A stretch of DNA of 64,000 bases from JAGVSR01 sp963708775 (GCA_963708775.1 CAVPTI010000020.1:310001-374000), one strand, 5' to 3'; shown: positions 17,065-26,585, counted from the first letter of the stretch. The notes: a model not told the origin generated them from the letters alone. Numbers and translations: made by a program.

Positions 17065-18354
17065 ATGGATCGCATCAAAATCGTCGGCGGCGGGCAGCTG
17101 AACGGCACCATCCCGATTTCGGGCGCGAAGAACGCGGCGCTTCCGCTGATGATCGCCAGCCTGCTGACATCGGATCGCGTGACACTGAAGAACGTCCCCA
17201 ATCTGGCGGACGTCAACCTGCTGGCCCGCATTCTGCGCAATCACGGAACGGACCTCGCGGTTGATGGCAAGCGGTCGTCGCCCAACATGCAGGGCGAGAC
17301 ATTCCACCTGACGGCGCGCGATATCGTGGACACGACCGCGCCTTACGAAATGGTATCGCGGATGCGCGCGAGCTTCTGGGTTCTGGGACCTATCTTAGCG
17401 CGCATGCGACAGGCGAAGGTTTCGCTTCCAGGAGGCTGCGCGATCGGCACGCGGCCCGTCGATCTGCATTTGACGGGGCTCAAGGCGCTCGGCGCCGAAA
17501 TCGAGATCGATGGCGGGTATGTGCTCGCCAAGGCTCCGAAGGGGTTGCACGGCGCGCACATCATCTTTCCAAAGGTGTCGGTGGGGGCCACGCATAACGT
17601 GCTGCTGGCCGCGGCGCTGGCCAAGGGCGAGACCGTCATCGAGAACGCGGCGCGGGAGCCGGAAGTCGGCGACGTTGCGGCGCTGCTTGTGAAAATGGGC
17701 GTGCTCATCGAGGGGATTGGAACGTCGACACTGCGTATTCAGGGACGCGACCGGCTCGACGGCGCGATCCATACGGTTCTGCCGGATCGGATCGAGACGG
17801 GTACGTTCGCAATGGTCGTCGCGGCGACGGGCGGTGATGTGGTGCTCGAGGATACGCGGATCGAGCTGCTTCAGAATGCACTCGATGTTCTCGCGGCGAC
17901 GGGCACGAGCGTGACGCCGACGAAGACCGGCATTCGGATCAAGCGCAACGGTGGAGAGATCGAGCCGGTTTCGGTCGAGACGCAGCCCTACCCTGGTTTT
18001 CCGACCGATTTGCAGGCGCAGCTGATGGCTCTCATGACGCGCGCGCACGGCACCAGCGTCATTCGCGAAACGATTTTCGAGAACCGCTTCATGCACGTGC
18101 AGGAACTGGCGCGGCTCGGGGCCGACATCCAGCTGCACGGTGACACCGCGACGATCAAAGGCGTGAAGCATCTGCGGGGTGCGCCAGTCATGGCCACCGA
18201 TTTGCGTGCGTCCGTGTCGCTCGTGATCGCGGGGCTCATGGCGGAGGGCGAGACCACTGTCGGCCGCGTCTATCATCTCGACCGGGGGTTCGAGCGGCTG
18301 GAAGAAAAGCTTTCCAAATGTGGCGCGAATATCGAACGCTTAGCGTCGGGCTGA
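17065..18354 (+). CDS. murA: UDP-N-acetylglucosamine 1-carboxyvinyltransferase
   Basis: A 429-residue MurA, first committed step of peptidoglycan synthesis, transferring enolpyruvate from PEP to UDP-GlcNAc in the cytoplasm. The N-terminal GGGQLNGTIPISGAKNAALP includes the conserved Lys22-Asn23 pair. The catalytic Cys125 sits in LPGGCAIGTRPVDLH; its presence predicts the usual fosfomycin sensitivity of the enzyme. The C-terminal YPGFPTDLQAQLMAL is also conserved. The ATG at 17065 gives the normal length; the frame to 16987 would add a non-conserved stretch. Confidence 0.97.
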   Translation: MDRIKIVGGGQLNGTIPISGAKNAALPLMIASLLTSDRVTLKNVPNLADVNLLARILRNHGTDLAVDGKRSSPNMQGETFHLTARDIVDTTAPYEMVSRMRASFWVLGPILARMRQAKVSLPGGCAIGTRPVDLHLTGLKALGAEIEIDGGYVLAKAPKGLHGAHIIFPKVSVGATHNVLLAAALAKGETVIENAAREPEVGDVAALLVKMGVLIEGIGTSTLRIQGRDRLDGAIHTVLPDRIETGTFAMVVAATGGDVVLEDTRIELLQNALDVLAATGTSVTPTKTGIRIKRNGGEIEPVSVETQPYPGFPTDLQAQLMALMTRAHGTSVIRETIFENRFMHVQELARLGADIQLHGDTATIKGVKHLRGAPVMATDLRASVSLVIAGLMAEGETTVGRVYHLDRGFERLEEKLSKCGANIERLASG

Positions 18355-18502
18355 ACCGGCAAGCGCGTTCAATTGGCAACGGGGATCGGTTGAAGATTCA
18401 TTTGCAACTCGTTTTCGGGCGTGCACATGAATACCCCCGCGCGAGGACGCGTTCATGCGCGCCACTCAATTTTTGCATTCGTAGAATTGTCCGGGGGACA
18501 AA

Positions 18503-18968
18503 ATGAACATGAAAACCGCTTTGACGGCGGCCGCAGCATTGATGATTGCGGGCGGGGCCGCCGGCTCCGGCACAGGCTGCCGTCGGGAAAGTTGGCACCT
18601 TGACGTGCAAGGGCGGGGCGGGCGTCGGCATGATCCTTGGCTCGAAGAAGCACTACGATTGCGTTTTCAAGCCCACGAAGGGTGCGCCGCAAAAGTACGA
18701 AGGTTCGGTCACGAAAATCGGTCTTGATCTGGGCTTTACATCTTCCGTGACGATCGTGTGGGCCGTGTTCGCCTCGACCGATCTCCCGGATCGCGCGCTG
18801 GCTGGCGATTACGTTGGGGCGAATGCCGATGCTTCAATTGGCGTTGGCGTTGGAACCAAAATTCTGGTCGGCGGCTCGAAGAATTCCATCAGTCTCCAGC
18901 CACTCAGCGTGCAGGGCCAGACAGGCCTCAATGTCGCCGTGGGTGTCGCCGATCTGGCGCTGCGTTAG
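18503..18968 (+). pseudogene. DUF992 exported protein, frameshift in the signal peptide
   Basis: The ATG at 18503 has a GGGGG ribosome site and starts a signal peptide (MKTALTAAAALMIAGGAA), but the mature DUF992 domain lies in another frame: VGKVGTLTCKGGAG, GLDLGFTSSVTIVWAVFAST, GANADASIGVGVGTKILVGG and SLQPLSVQGQTGLNVAVG. Removing one base near 18556-18562 joins them. DUF992 proteins are small periplasmic proteins of Hyphomicrobiales with unknown role. The rest of the gene is intact, so a sequence error in a GC-rich run is as likely as a real lesion. Confidence 0.8.
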
Positions 18969-19326
18969 TCAGCCATCGTGCCGGCAGGGGCATAGGCCTC
19001 TGCCGGTCCCCTTGCTTTTTGCGGCGCAGCATGAGATAAGGCGCTATCCGGATCGCTCTGATCCGGTCCATCGGCGCGCGACTGCGTGACGGGACAATCG
19101 GAACAAGGACCGCTTTCGAGCGGCCGTTCGTCCTCCGGCCCGCGCCTCTGACCTCCCAAAATCGGCCGCCCCGGCACGCAGGGCGCCTGATGCACCCCAA
19201 GACCGCTGCCGGCATGGCCGGGCGGCTGGGAATGCGTCGAGCCCGCGCCATCTGAAGCGCCAAGACCGCCACCGGGCCAACCGGTCGCGGCCAGACAGCG
19301 CACGTGGGCCAACCGAAAGAACATCA
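18969..19326. other. Intergenic region before the DEAD-box gene
   Basis: About 358 bases of GC-rich DNA. It should hold the promoter and a long leader of the helicase gene. DEAD-box genes of this type often have regulated leaders, but I see no clear structure or gene here. Confidence 0.4.
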
Positions 19327-21276
19327 GTGACCACATTCCAAGAACTCGGCCTCGACCCGCTCCTCCTGAAGGCGCTCGAAACCGAAGGCTACACGACGCC
19401 GACGCCGATCCAGGCGCAGGCGATCCCCACCATTCTCGAGGGCAAGGACCTGCTCGGCATCGCGCAGACCGGCACGGGCAAGACCGCGGCCTTCGCGCTG
19501 CCGATCCTGCAGCGGCTCAACGCCAACCGTCAGCCGCCGCTGCGCAAGGGCGTGCGCTCGCTCATCCTGTCGCCGACGCGGGAACTCGCAACGCAGATCG
19601 CGGAGAGCTTCCGCACGTATGGCCGTCATATGGGCTTCTCGGTCGCCGTGGTGTTCGGCGGCGTCGCACACAAGCCGCAGCGCGATGCGCTTGCGCGCGG
19701 TGTCGACGTGCTCGTCGCCACCCCCGGCCGCCTGCTCGACCACATGGGCGAACGCAACGTAACGCTCGAGGGTACTGAAATCCTCGTTCTCGACGAAGCG
19801 GACCAGATGATGGATCTCGGCTTCATCCGACCGCTCCGGCAGATCGTGGCGACGCTGTCGCATCGCCGCCAGAGCCTGTTCTTCTCGGCTACCATGCCGC
19901 ACGAGATCGGGGCGCTTGCCGCCGAACTCTTGAAGAATCCGGTGAAAGTTTCCGTTTCGCCCGTCGCCAAGACGGCCGATCGCGTGACGCAGGAAGTGAT
20001 CTTCATCGAGCAGACGAAGAAGCGGGCGCTGCTCGTCGAACTTTTTGCCAACCAGGACTTGACGCGCACGATCGTGTTCACTCGCACCAAGCGGGGCGCC
20101 GACCGCGTTGCACGGCATCTGGAAAGCAACGGCGTTCCGGTCTCTGCCATCCATGGCAACAAGAGCCAGGCTCAGCGCGATCAAGCGATGAAGGGCTTCA
20201 AAGCCGGCAAGATCCGCGCGCTGATTGCAACGGATATTGCCGCGCGCGGCATCGACGTGGATGCTGTTTCGCACGTCATCAACTACGAAATCCCGAATGT
20301 TCCGGAGAGCTACGTGCACCGCATCGGCCGCACGGCGCGCGCCGGCGCGGAAGGGATTGCGATCTCGCTCGTCGATAACGAAGAGCGTGCTTATCTGCGT
20401 GATATCGAGCGCCTGACGCGGTTGACCATTCCCAGCACGGACCGCCGCAATGATGCAACGCTCGTTGCTCCGGTGGAAAGCCGGGCCGAGCGCGATGCAG
20501 AGCGGGCCGACCTTTCGCCGGGTGGCTCGCGCGGCCAGCGTCAGGGTCGCAGCTTCGGTGGCCAGCGCGGTTCGGGCCAGCGCGGTTCGGACCGTGGTGC
20601 GGATCGCCGTGACGGCAGCGGCGGGCGTCCGCAGCGTGCACGTCATGACGACCGTGCGCCTTCCACGGAGACACGTGGCGGTGAGCGCGGCGGGTTCCAT
20701 CCGCTGGCAGCTGGAGAACGTGCACTCACAGGCGAGGGCCGTGGGCCTGACCGTCGCGATGCACATCGTTCAAATCGTGATCGTCCGCAGAACGCTCGCG
20801 CTGACGAACGCCGTGGCGAGCGTAGCGACCGGGGTGGCGAAGGCCGTCCGGTGCAGCGCTACAACGACCGCACGGCGGACGCGCGTCCGCAGGGTGAAAG
20901 GTCGTTCGGTGAACGCCCCCGCGGCGAAGGTCGTGGCCCGCGCTCGGATGACACACGCGCTCCGCGCGGCGACCGACCGCATCGCGAACACAGCCCGCGC
21001 GACGGCGACCGCCGTCCGCACGGCGCCGAGGGCCGTCCGCGTCATGCCAACGGACACCGCGACGGCGAGCACCGGTCGGGAGAAGCCCGCACGGGTGAGC
21101 GTCCGGCCAATGGCCATGCCAGCGCCCGTCCGGCCCATCGCGGCCAGCGTTCGGAAGGACCGGCCAAGGGTCTGGAGGGCGTGAAGTTTCTCAACAACCG
21201 CGGCGAGCGTCCCCAGGGCCGCCCGTCGTCGGCGCCGCGTGGCGATGATCGCCGCAAGGCACCGCGTAACGCCTGA
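19327..21276 (+). CDS. DEAD-box RNA helicase, RhlE type, with long RGD-rich tail
   Basis: A 649-residue helicase from a GTG. The Q motif (YTTPTPIQAQAIP), motif I (AQTGTGKTAAF), motif II (LDEADQMMDLGF), motif III (FSATMP) and motif VI (HRIGRTARAG) are all present in the first 380 residues. The last 250 residues are low-complexity, built mostly of Arg, Gly, Asp and Ser with many RG and RGG steps, ending in basic patches (GDDRRKAPRNA). Such tails bind RNA without sequence preference and can drive condensates. Likely roles are ribosome assembly and cold adaptation. RhlE is the nearest subgroup by eye, not proven. Confidence 0.94.
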   Translation: MTTFQELGLDPLLLKALETEGYTTPTPIQAQAIPTILEGKDLLGIAQTGTGKTAAFALPILQRLNANRQPPLRKGVRSLILSPTRELATQIAESFRTYGRHMGFSVAVVFGGVAHKPQRDALARGVDVLVATPGRLLDHMGERNVTLEGTEILVLDEADQMMDLGFIRPLRQIVATLSHRRQSLFFSATMPHEIGALAAELLKNPVKVSVSPVAKTADRVTQEVIFIEQTKKRALLVELFANQDLTRTIVFTRTKRGADRVARHLESNGVPVSAIHGNKSQAQRDQAMKGFKAGKIRALIATDIAARGIDVDAVSHVINYEIPNVPESYVHRIGRTARAGAEGIAISLVDNEERAYLRDIERLTRLTIPSTDRRNDATLVAPVESRAERDAERADLSPGGSRGQRQGRSFGGQRGSGQRGSDRGADRRDGSGGRPQRARHDDRAPSTETRGGERGGFHPLAAGERALTGEGRGPDRRDAHRSNRDRPQNARADERRGERSDRGGEGRPVQRYNDRTADARPQGERSFGERPRGEGRGPRSDDTRAPRGDRPHREHSPRDGDRRPHGAEGRPRHANGHRDGEHRSGEARTGERPANGHASARPAHRGQRSEGPAKGLEGVKFLNNRGERPQGRPSSAPRGDDRRKAPRNA

Positions 21277-21336
21277 TCGGTTATTTGACCTGACGAGGCG
21301 CCTCAAGTTGCTAGGGCGCCTGTTAGACATGGATTG

Positions 21337-21368
21337 GCCGGGGGGCGCGGTTGCACGCGCCCCCCGGC
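21337..21368 (+). terminator. Strong GC hairpin after the helicase gene
   Basis: A perfect 13-base-pair stem (GCCGGGGGGCGCG at 21337-21349 with its complement at 21356-21368) and a six-base loop. There is no T-run, so it may act as a transcript 3' stabiliser or a Rho-assisted end. Confidence 0.6.
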
Positions 21369-21468
21369 GCCATTATCACTGCCGACCTAAGCTTGGCATG
21401 GGCCTGCCTTACGGGCCTTGACCGCAGGCCCGCATGTGGCGGCGCCCCAACCGCAAGTGCACGCCACG

Positions 21469-21948
21469 ATGACCGCCAAAGATAGTTCGGGCCTTAAGCT
21501 CATCGCCCTCGACGCTGAAGATCTCGATGTCGTCTCCGCACACCTGCAGGACGCGGTGATCAGCGTTGGTGAAATGACCTACTTGAAGGGCGAGCGTCGG
21601 TTTGCTGCGATCGCCAATCGCTTCGACTGGACGGATGCGCTCGCGGGCCGTAGCGGACGCAAGAAGTCCTTTACCCGGCGGCGAACGGGGCTCCGCTTCG
21701 AGAACGTGCTGGGCGCGCAACTCTCCGGGATCAATCTCAGTGACAAGCGGCAGATGCTGAACGTGCTGGCGATCCGCTTCGAGGCGACGACGGCGCCGGA
21801 GGGCACCATCACAATTGCATGCGCGGGCGGCGCGGCCATTCGACTTCACGTTGAATGCGTCGAAGCCGAAATGAAGGATCTCGGCGCCGCGTGGACGACA
21901 AAATCCAAGCCTGAACACCCCGACGACAAGTCCGGCGCGCCGGGCTGA
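21469..21948 (+). CDS. DUF2948 family protein
   Basis: About 159 residues from the ATG at 21469 (MTAKDSSGLKLIALDAEDL). The pattern LKLIALDAEDLDVVSAHLQDAV, ERRFAAIANRFDW, VLAIRFEATTAPEGTI and GGAAIRLHVECVEAEM matches the DUF2948 family, which in alphaproteobacteria usually sits directly upstream of hisD, as here. It is a soluble cytoplasmic protein without a known activity. The earlier start at 21418 would add residues unlike the family. Confidence 0.88.
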   Translation: MTAKDSSGLKLIALDAEDLDVVSAHLQDAVISVGEMTYLKGERRFAAIANRFDWTDALAGRSGRKKSFTRRRTGLRFENVLGAQLSGINLSDKRQMLNVLAIRFEATTAPEGTITIACAGGAAIRLHVECVEAEMKDLGAAWTTKSKPEHPDDKSGAPG

Positions 21949-22009
21949 TCGCCTGCCGCCGGCGCTCCGTTAATCCGCCGTACCACCCTCCTCCTTCCCG
22001 GACCCCTCC

Positions 22010-23308
22010 ATGCCCAAGACGCTCCTGACTTCCGACCCCGGCTTCGAGACCGCGTTCACGGCGCTTCTTTCGGAGAAACGCGAAGTATCCGAAGAGGTCG
22101 ATGCGGTGGTGCGCGAGATCATCGCGGATGTGCGCGCGCGGGGGGACAAGGCGCTGATCGATTTGTCGTTGAAGTTCGATGGGATCGATCTTGCCAAAAC
22201 CGGTATTGCGGTGACGGCGGCGGAAATCGATGCGGCTGTCGCGCAATGTTCAAAAGAGACGCTCGACGCGCTCTCGTTCGCGGCTGACCGCATCCGCGCG
22301 CACCATCAGCGGCAATTGCCCAAGAGCGAACGCTACACGGACGAGACGGGCGTTGAATTGGGGGACCGCTGGACGGCGGTGGAGTCGGCCGGGCTTTATG
22401 TTCCCGGCGGGTCCGCATCGTATCCGTCGTCGGTTCTCATGAACGCACTGCCGGCGATCGTCGCGGGGGTGCCGCGCATCGTCATGGTTGTTCCGTCGCC
22501 GCGGGGCGACTTGAACCCGCTCGTGCTGGCGGCTGCGCGGCTGTGCGGCGTCACCGAGATCTACCGCATCGGCGGGGCGCAGGCCGTCGCGGCGCTCGCG
22601 TATGGCACGGAGACGGTGAAGCCCGTGGTGAAAATCGTTGGGCCGGGAAATGCGTTCGTGGCCGCTGCGAAGCGTCAGGTCTTCGGCACTGTCGGCATCG
22701 ACAGCATCGCGGGGCCTTCGGAAGTGCTCGTGATCGCCGATAGCAAAAATGATCCGGAGTGGATTGCGGCCGACCTGCTGGCGCAGGCCGAACACGACAA
22801 GGCGGCGCAATCCGTGCTGATGACCGATGATGCGGGCTTTGCGAAAGCTGTCGAAGCGGCGGTAGCACGTCAGCTCACCACGCTGCCCCGCGGCAACATC
22901 GCCGGCGAAAGCTGGAACGTGTTCGGTGCATCGATCGTTCTAAAGTCGTTCGACGAGGCTCCGGCGCTGGCCGACCGGATCGCGGCTGAGCATCTTGAAA
23001 TTGCCACGGCCGACAGCGAGGAACTTGCAGGCAAAATTCGCAATGCAGGCGCCATTTTCATCGGCGCCTACACTCCGGAGGTGATCGGTGACTACGTGGC
23101 CGGTTCGAATCACGTGTTGCCGACGGCGCGGTCAGCGCGGTTTTCGTCAGGCCTCGGCGTGCTCGACTTCATGAAGCGCACGTCGCTCCTGAAACTCGAT
23201 GCCGCTTCGCTGGCGCGGGTCGCGGATGCGGCGATGACGCTGGCGCGCTCGGAGGGTCTGGAGGCGCACCGCCGTTCGGTCGAAATCCGGCTGTCCGGCC
23301 GCGCATGA
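22010..23308 (+). CDS. hisD: Histidinol dehydrogenase
   Basis: A 432-residue zinc enzyme that oxidises histidinol to histidine in two NAD-dependent steps. Conserved segments are YVPGGSASYPSSVLMNA, RIGGAQAVAALAYGT, KIVGPGNAFVAAAKRQVFG, GPSEVLVIAD and the zinc and catalytic residues in LAQAEHDKAAQS and AEHLEIA. It starts a conserved order hisD - UPF0262 - tyrosine phosphatase, and is apart from the hisSZG group. Confidence 0.97.
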   Translation: MPKTLLTSDPGFETAFTALLSEKREVSEEVDAVVREIIADVRARGDKALIDLSLKFDGIDLAKTGIAVTAAEIDAAVAQCSKETLDALSFAADRIRAHHQRQLPKSERYTDETGVELGDRWTAVESAGLYVPGGSASYPSSVLMNALPAIVAGVPRIVMVVPSPRGDLNPLVLAAARLCGVTEIYRIGGAQAVAALAYGTETVKPVVKIVGPGNAFVAAAKRQVFGTVGIDSIAGPSEVLVIADSKNDPEWIAADLLAQAEHDKAAQSVLMTDDAGFAKAVEAAVARQLTTLPRGNIAGESWNVFGASIVLKSFDEAPALADRIAAEHLEIATADSEELAGKIRNAGAIFIGAYTPEVIGDYVAGSNHVLPTARSARFSSGLGVLDFMKRTSLLKLDAASLARVADAAMTLARSEGLEAHRRSVEIRLSGRA

Positions 23309-23324
23309 ATGCGTGAGAGCAGAA

Positions 23325-23828
23325 ATGACCGAGATGACGGCCGACACCAGTTCGCAGAACCGAAATCGCATCGCTTCGATCCGGATCGATGACGGATCGA
23401 TCGTACGCGGGAATGCCAACATCGAGCATGAACGCGAAGTTGCGATCTTCGACATCATCGACGGCAACTCGTTCGCGCTCGATGGCATCGACCAGGGTCC
23501 ATACCGCCTCGAGATCGCGATCGCCGATGATCGGCTCGTTCTTTCCGTTTTTCCTGAAAGCGGCAGCGAGACGGTGGCGGTGCACACGCTCACCATGACG
23601 CCGCTGAAGCGGCTGCTCAAAGACTACTTCATGGTTCTGGATAGCTATTATCAGGCCATCAGGTCGGGTCAGCCGTCGCGTATCGAAGCGATCGACGTGG
23701 GACGGCGCGGATTGCACGATGAAGGCAGCCGGCTGCTGCAGGAGCGCCTCACAGGCAAAATCACGCTCGACTTCGATACGGCACGGCGCATTTTTACACT
23801 GATTACCGCGCTGCACTGGAAGGGCTAA
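23325..23828 (+). CDS. UPF0262 family protein
   Basis: About 167 residues. The central part IEHEREVAIFDIIDGNSF, PYRLEIAIADDRLVL, TLTMTPLKRLLKDYFMVLDSY and the end ITLDFDTARRIFTLITALHW are those of the UPF0262 family, known from alphaproteobacteria next to hisD. Function is unknown. I chose the ATG at 23325; a GTG at 23313 is an alternative. It follows hisD within about 16 bases, so it is probably in the same transcript. Confidence 0.9.
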   Translation: MTEMTADTSSQNRNRIASIRIDDGSIVRGNANIEHEREVAIFDIIDGNSFALDGIDQGPYRLEIAIADDRLVLSVFPESGSETVAVHTLTMTPLKRLLKDYFMVLDSYYQAIRSGQPSRIEAIDVGRRGLHDEGSRLLQERLTGKITLDFDTARRIFTLITALHWKG

Positions 23829-23833
23829 CGACG

Positions 23834-24292
23834 GTGTTCCAACCGTCCGAGCCGTCACCTCGAATACTGTTTGCTTGTACGCTCAATGCCGTTCGCTCTC
23901 CGATGGCGGCGGCGATTCTGCATCATTTTGCCGGAGCCCGGTTCAACGTGACGTCCGCGGGCGTGCGGCGCGGACATGCCGATCCCTTCGTCATGGCCGT
24001 GATGGACGAGATCGGTATCGACGTGACCGCGCATCAGCCTCGCACATTCAAAGAGCTGGAGCGGCAAACCTTCACCACGATCATCACGCTGTCGCCGGAG
24101 GCACAGCATCACGCAGTGGAATTGACGCGCATCATGAAGGCGGACGTGGAGTACTGGCCGACGTTCGATCCCTCGATGTTGCCGGCGGCGGCTGGACGGG
24201 GCGTCATTCTGCAGGGTTACCGGAAGCTGCGCGATGATCTCACGACGCGCATCAAAGGCCGCTTCTTGATCGGTGGCGGACCGTCGGTGTAA
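23834..24292 (+). CDS. Low-molecular-weight protein tyrosine phosphatase-like protein
   Basis: A 152-residue protein with the active-site loop CTLNAVRS (C-x5-R-S) near the N-terminus and a general acid candidate in FDPSML, as in LMW-PTP and arsenate-reductase-like phosphatases. It starts with GTG five bases after the UPF0262 stop. The clustering with hisD and UPF0262 is common in this order of bacteria, but the substrate is not known. It may dephosphorylate protein tyrosine or arginine. Confidence 0.88.
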   Translation: MFQPSEPSPRILFACTLNAVRSPMAAAILHHFAGARFNVTSAGVRRGHADPFVMAVMDEIGIDVTAHQPRTFKELERQTFTTIITLSPEAQHHAVELTRIMKADVEYWPTFDPSMLPAAAGRGVILQGYRKLRDDLTTRIKGRFLIGGGPSV

Positions 24293-24299
24293 GCGCTCG

Positions 24300-25616
24300 T
24301 TACTCGGCGGCCGCGCGGCTCGCTTCAGAGGGCGGCAACAGGAAGAACGCTTCGCGCGGGCCGAGCCCCTTGATCTCCACCTGGCCACGGCTTTCAAATT
24401 CAAACTGGTGATCGAGCAGCTTCTTGCAGCGCGGGCAAACGAGGATGCGGCCCGGCTCGGACAGATTTTCCAAACGCGCTGCAAGGTTCACCGCATCGCC
24501 CCAGACGTCGTACGTAAATTTCTGTTTGCCGATGACGCCCGCCATGACCGGGCCGGAGGCGATGCCGATGCGAATCGACAAGGGGATACCGCGGTCGGCT
24601 GCGACACGAGAAACCGCGGCAAGCATTGACAAGCCCATGCCAGCCAAGCGGTGCAAATGATCGTCGCAGGGTTCGGGGATACCGGCCGCGACCATGTAGG
24701 CGTCGCCGATCGTCTTGATCTTCTCCACGCCGTGCCCTCTCGCCAAATCATCGAACCGGGTGACGATCTCGTTGAGCAGAGCGACGGTGTCGGCCGGGCC
24801 GAGGGTGCGAGCGAGCGCGACGAAGCCCGAAATATCGGCAAACAAAACGGACGCGTCGTCGAACTGATCGGAAATGCGATCGGCGGGCGCTGCCTTCAAG
24901 CGGGCAACGATCGCATCCGGCAGGATATTGCGCAGGAGGTTGTCGGTTTCGGCCTTCGCGTTCTCCGCAAGTCGGAATGCATAATAGACCGATGCCGCAA
25001 TGAGGCCGACCGTCGTGATCGCGGCCTGTACATAGATGCTGTCGATGACTTCCTTATCGGCCGGTATCAGGGCCGCGCTTTCCGGAAACCAGAACCAGGC
25101 CGCTAAATGCAAGGCGAGGCCTGAAAGAATGACGGGTACGACAAGCCACAGGCGATTGAGCCCGAAAACAACGAAGGGCGCGGCGGCACCGACGAAGTAT
25201 TGCAGGTGTACGCCCGACGCATGCCCCAGGTATCTTGTGAACGCCAGCAGGGCGGCCCATTCGGCAACGACGATGAGCAGAGCGCCTGCGACGTCGTTGA
25301 TGCGATGTGCGAGAGGGACAGCGAGCGCGGCGCCCACGAGAGCGAGATTGATCCAGATGATGGGCTTGTAGGTCTCGTAGTCGAGGAGAGCATGCTGGAT
25401 GGCATAGACCAGCGTCGAGACGACGATGAGATAGGCGATGAGGTTCAGGATCATCAGCCGGCGTTTGACGTCGGGCGGATAACCGGCAGTGCCGGCTTGC
25501 GAAAGGCGGCCGATGCCGCGGCCGATGGCCTGCAATTGCGGCAGTTCACCGACGGTTGCGATACCGTCGCGGATCGGCAGCAGGGCGCGCTTCAAGACGT
25601 CGATCACGACGGCCAC
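24300..25616 (-). CDS. Membrane-bound class III adenylate cyclase
   Basis: A 438-residue protein with six N-terminal membrane helices (from about LMILNLIAYLIVV to TVGLIAASVYYAF), a short linker helix and a C-terminal cyclase domain. Metal-binding aspartates lie in LFADISGFVALA and IGDAYMVAAG. The purine-selecting lysine (EKIKTIGDAY) and aspartate (YDVWGDAVNLAAR) are those of adenylate, not guanylate, cyclases, and the Asn and Arg of the transition state are present. It starts 25 bases after the stop of a CRP-family gene in the same direction, so enzyme and probable cAMP receptor are likely co-transcribed. Confidence 0.93.
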   Translation of the reverse strand: MAVVIDVLKRALLPIRDGIATVGELPQLQAIGRGIGRLSQAGTAGYPPDVKRRLMILNLIAYLIVVSTLVYAIQHALLDYETYKPIIWINLALVGAALAVPLAHRINDVAGALLIVVAEWAALLAFTRYLGHASGVHLQYFVGAAAPFVVFGLNRLWLVVPVILSGLALHLAAWFWFPESAALIPADKEVIDSIYVQAAITTVGLIAASVYYAFRLAENAKAETDNLLRNILPDAIVARLKAAPADRISDQFDDASVLFADISGFVALARTLGPADTVALLNEIVTRFDDLARGHGVEKIKTIGDAYMVAAGIPEPCDDHLHRLAGMGLSMLAAVSRVAADRGIPLSIRIGIASGPVMAGVIGKQKFTYDVWGDAVNLAARLENLSEPGRILVCPRCKKLLDHQFEFESRGQVEIKGLGPREAFFLLPPSEASRAAAE

Positions 25617-25641
25617 CTTGGCGGATCTCGGCGTCGCTCCA

Positions 25642-26349
25642 TCACGCCGTGCCCGCGATGTTCTCCAGTTCGTCGATGTTGCAGATCAGAGCTTTATCAC
25701 TGCGTTCTATGGCACCGCTGTCCTGCAGGAGTGCGAGAGCGGCATTGACCTTAGGGCGGCTGGCCCCGATCAACAGGGCGAGTTCGCTTTGCGAGATCGG
25801 AAGATCGAGCGTGATGCGAGAGCCGGGCTTGACGGCGCCTTTCTGGCGCGCAGCGGCAAGAAAGAAGCGGGCGAGGCGGACTTCTATCGGATAGAGCGCA
25901 ATCCCCTCGAGCTGCTGATCGGCCTCGCGCACACGGTTGCAGAGGAACCTAATGATAGCCTCTCGAACCGGAGCTCGCAATTCGACGAGCCGCATCAAGG
26001 CCGATTTGGAAAGTGTTTGCGCGACGACCTTTGAAACCGCCGTCGCGTCCGCTGTGCGGAAGCCGCCGTCGAGAACTGCAATCTCTCCGAATATCTGACC
26101 CGGTTCGGCATGGGCGAAGGAGAGTTCCCGTCCTTCCGATGTCAGCACCGACAGGCGCACGCGACCTTCGGCAACCAAGTAGACATCGCGGCCGGGGTCG
26201 CCGCGGCCGAACACAATCTGGCCCGGAGCAAACTGCACCTCCCGCATCTCGAGCGCAACGCTGCGGCGTTCATCAGCGCTGAGGCCACCGAAAAGCGGGG
26301 TCACGCCTAGCATGTCGACAAGCCGATCCTTGGACATGCGCTCCTCCAA
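25642..26349 (-). CDS. CRP/FNR family transcriptional regulator, likely cyclic nucleotide-responsive
   Basis: A 235-residue regulator. The effector domain has the phosphate-binding cassette GEIAVLDGGFRTADA, where the Glu and the Arg-Thr pair fit cyclic nucleotide binding. No N-terminal cysteine cluster is present, so it is not an oxygen-sensing FNR. The helix-turn-helix is ISQSELALLIGASRPKVNAA. It lies immediately upstream of the adenylate cyclase gene with 25 bases between them. Cyclic AMP as ligand is an inference from the cassette and the neighbour. Confidence 0.92.
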   Translation of the reverse strand: MEERMSKDRLVDMLGVTPLFGGLSADERRSVALEMREVQFAPGQIVFGRGDPGRDVYLVAEGRVRLSVLTSEGRELSFAHAEPGQIFGEIAVLDGGFRTADATAVSKVVAQTLSKSALMRLVELRAPVREAIIRFLCNRVREADQQLEGIALYPIEVRLARFFLAAARQKGAVKPGSRITLDLPISQSELALLIGASRPKVNAALALLQDSGAIERSDKALICNIDELENIAGTA

Positions 26350-26585
26350 CTCGCCGTAGTGCCTGAGACTTATCGAAGAGTTGTCGTCTCAGCGCAACTT
26401 GCTTCGAGAAAGACGATGACTGCGGGATGCTCCTGGGGGCCGACGTGTTCAATCCAGAGCGGTTGTATCAGCTTGCAGGAGAGAACGGGCGTCATGGTGA
26501 ACGGTGCTGCCGAGCCGTGCTATAGAGGCCGCCGCAGATCACAACCGGGTCGGTTCGACCCTCAGACCAACCGGAGCCTCGCCGG

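Noticed and set aside
19324..20766. 480-codon open frame antisense to the DEAD-box helicase gene
   Set aside because: It is arginine- and alanine-rich with no domain or start signal and mirrors the codon pattern of the real gene; typical of GC-rich DNA.
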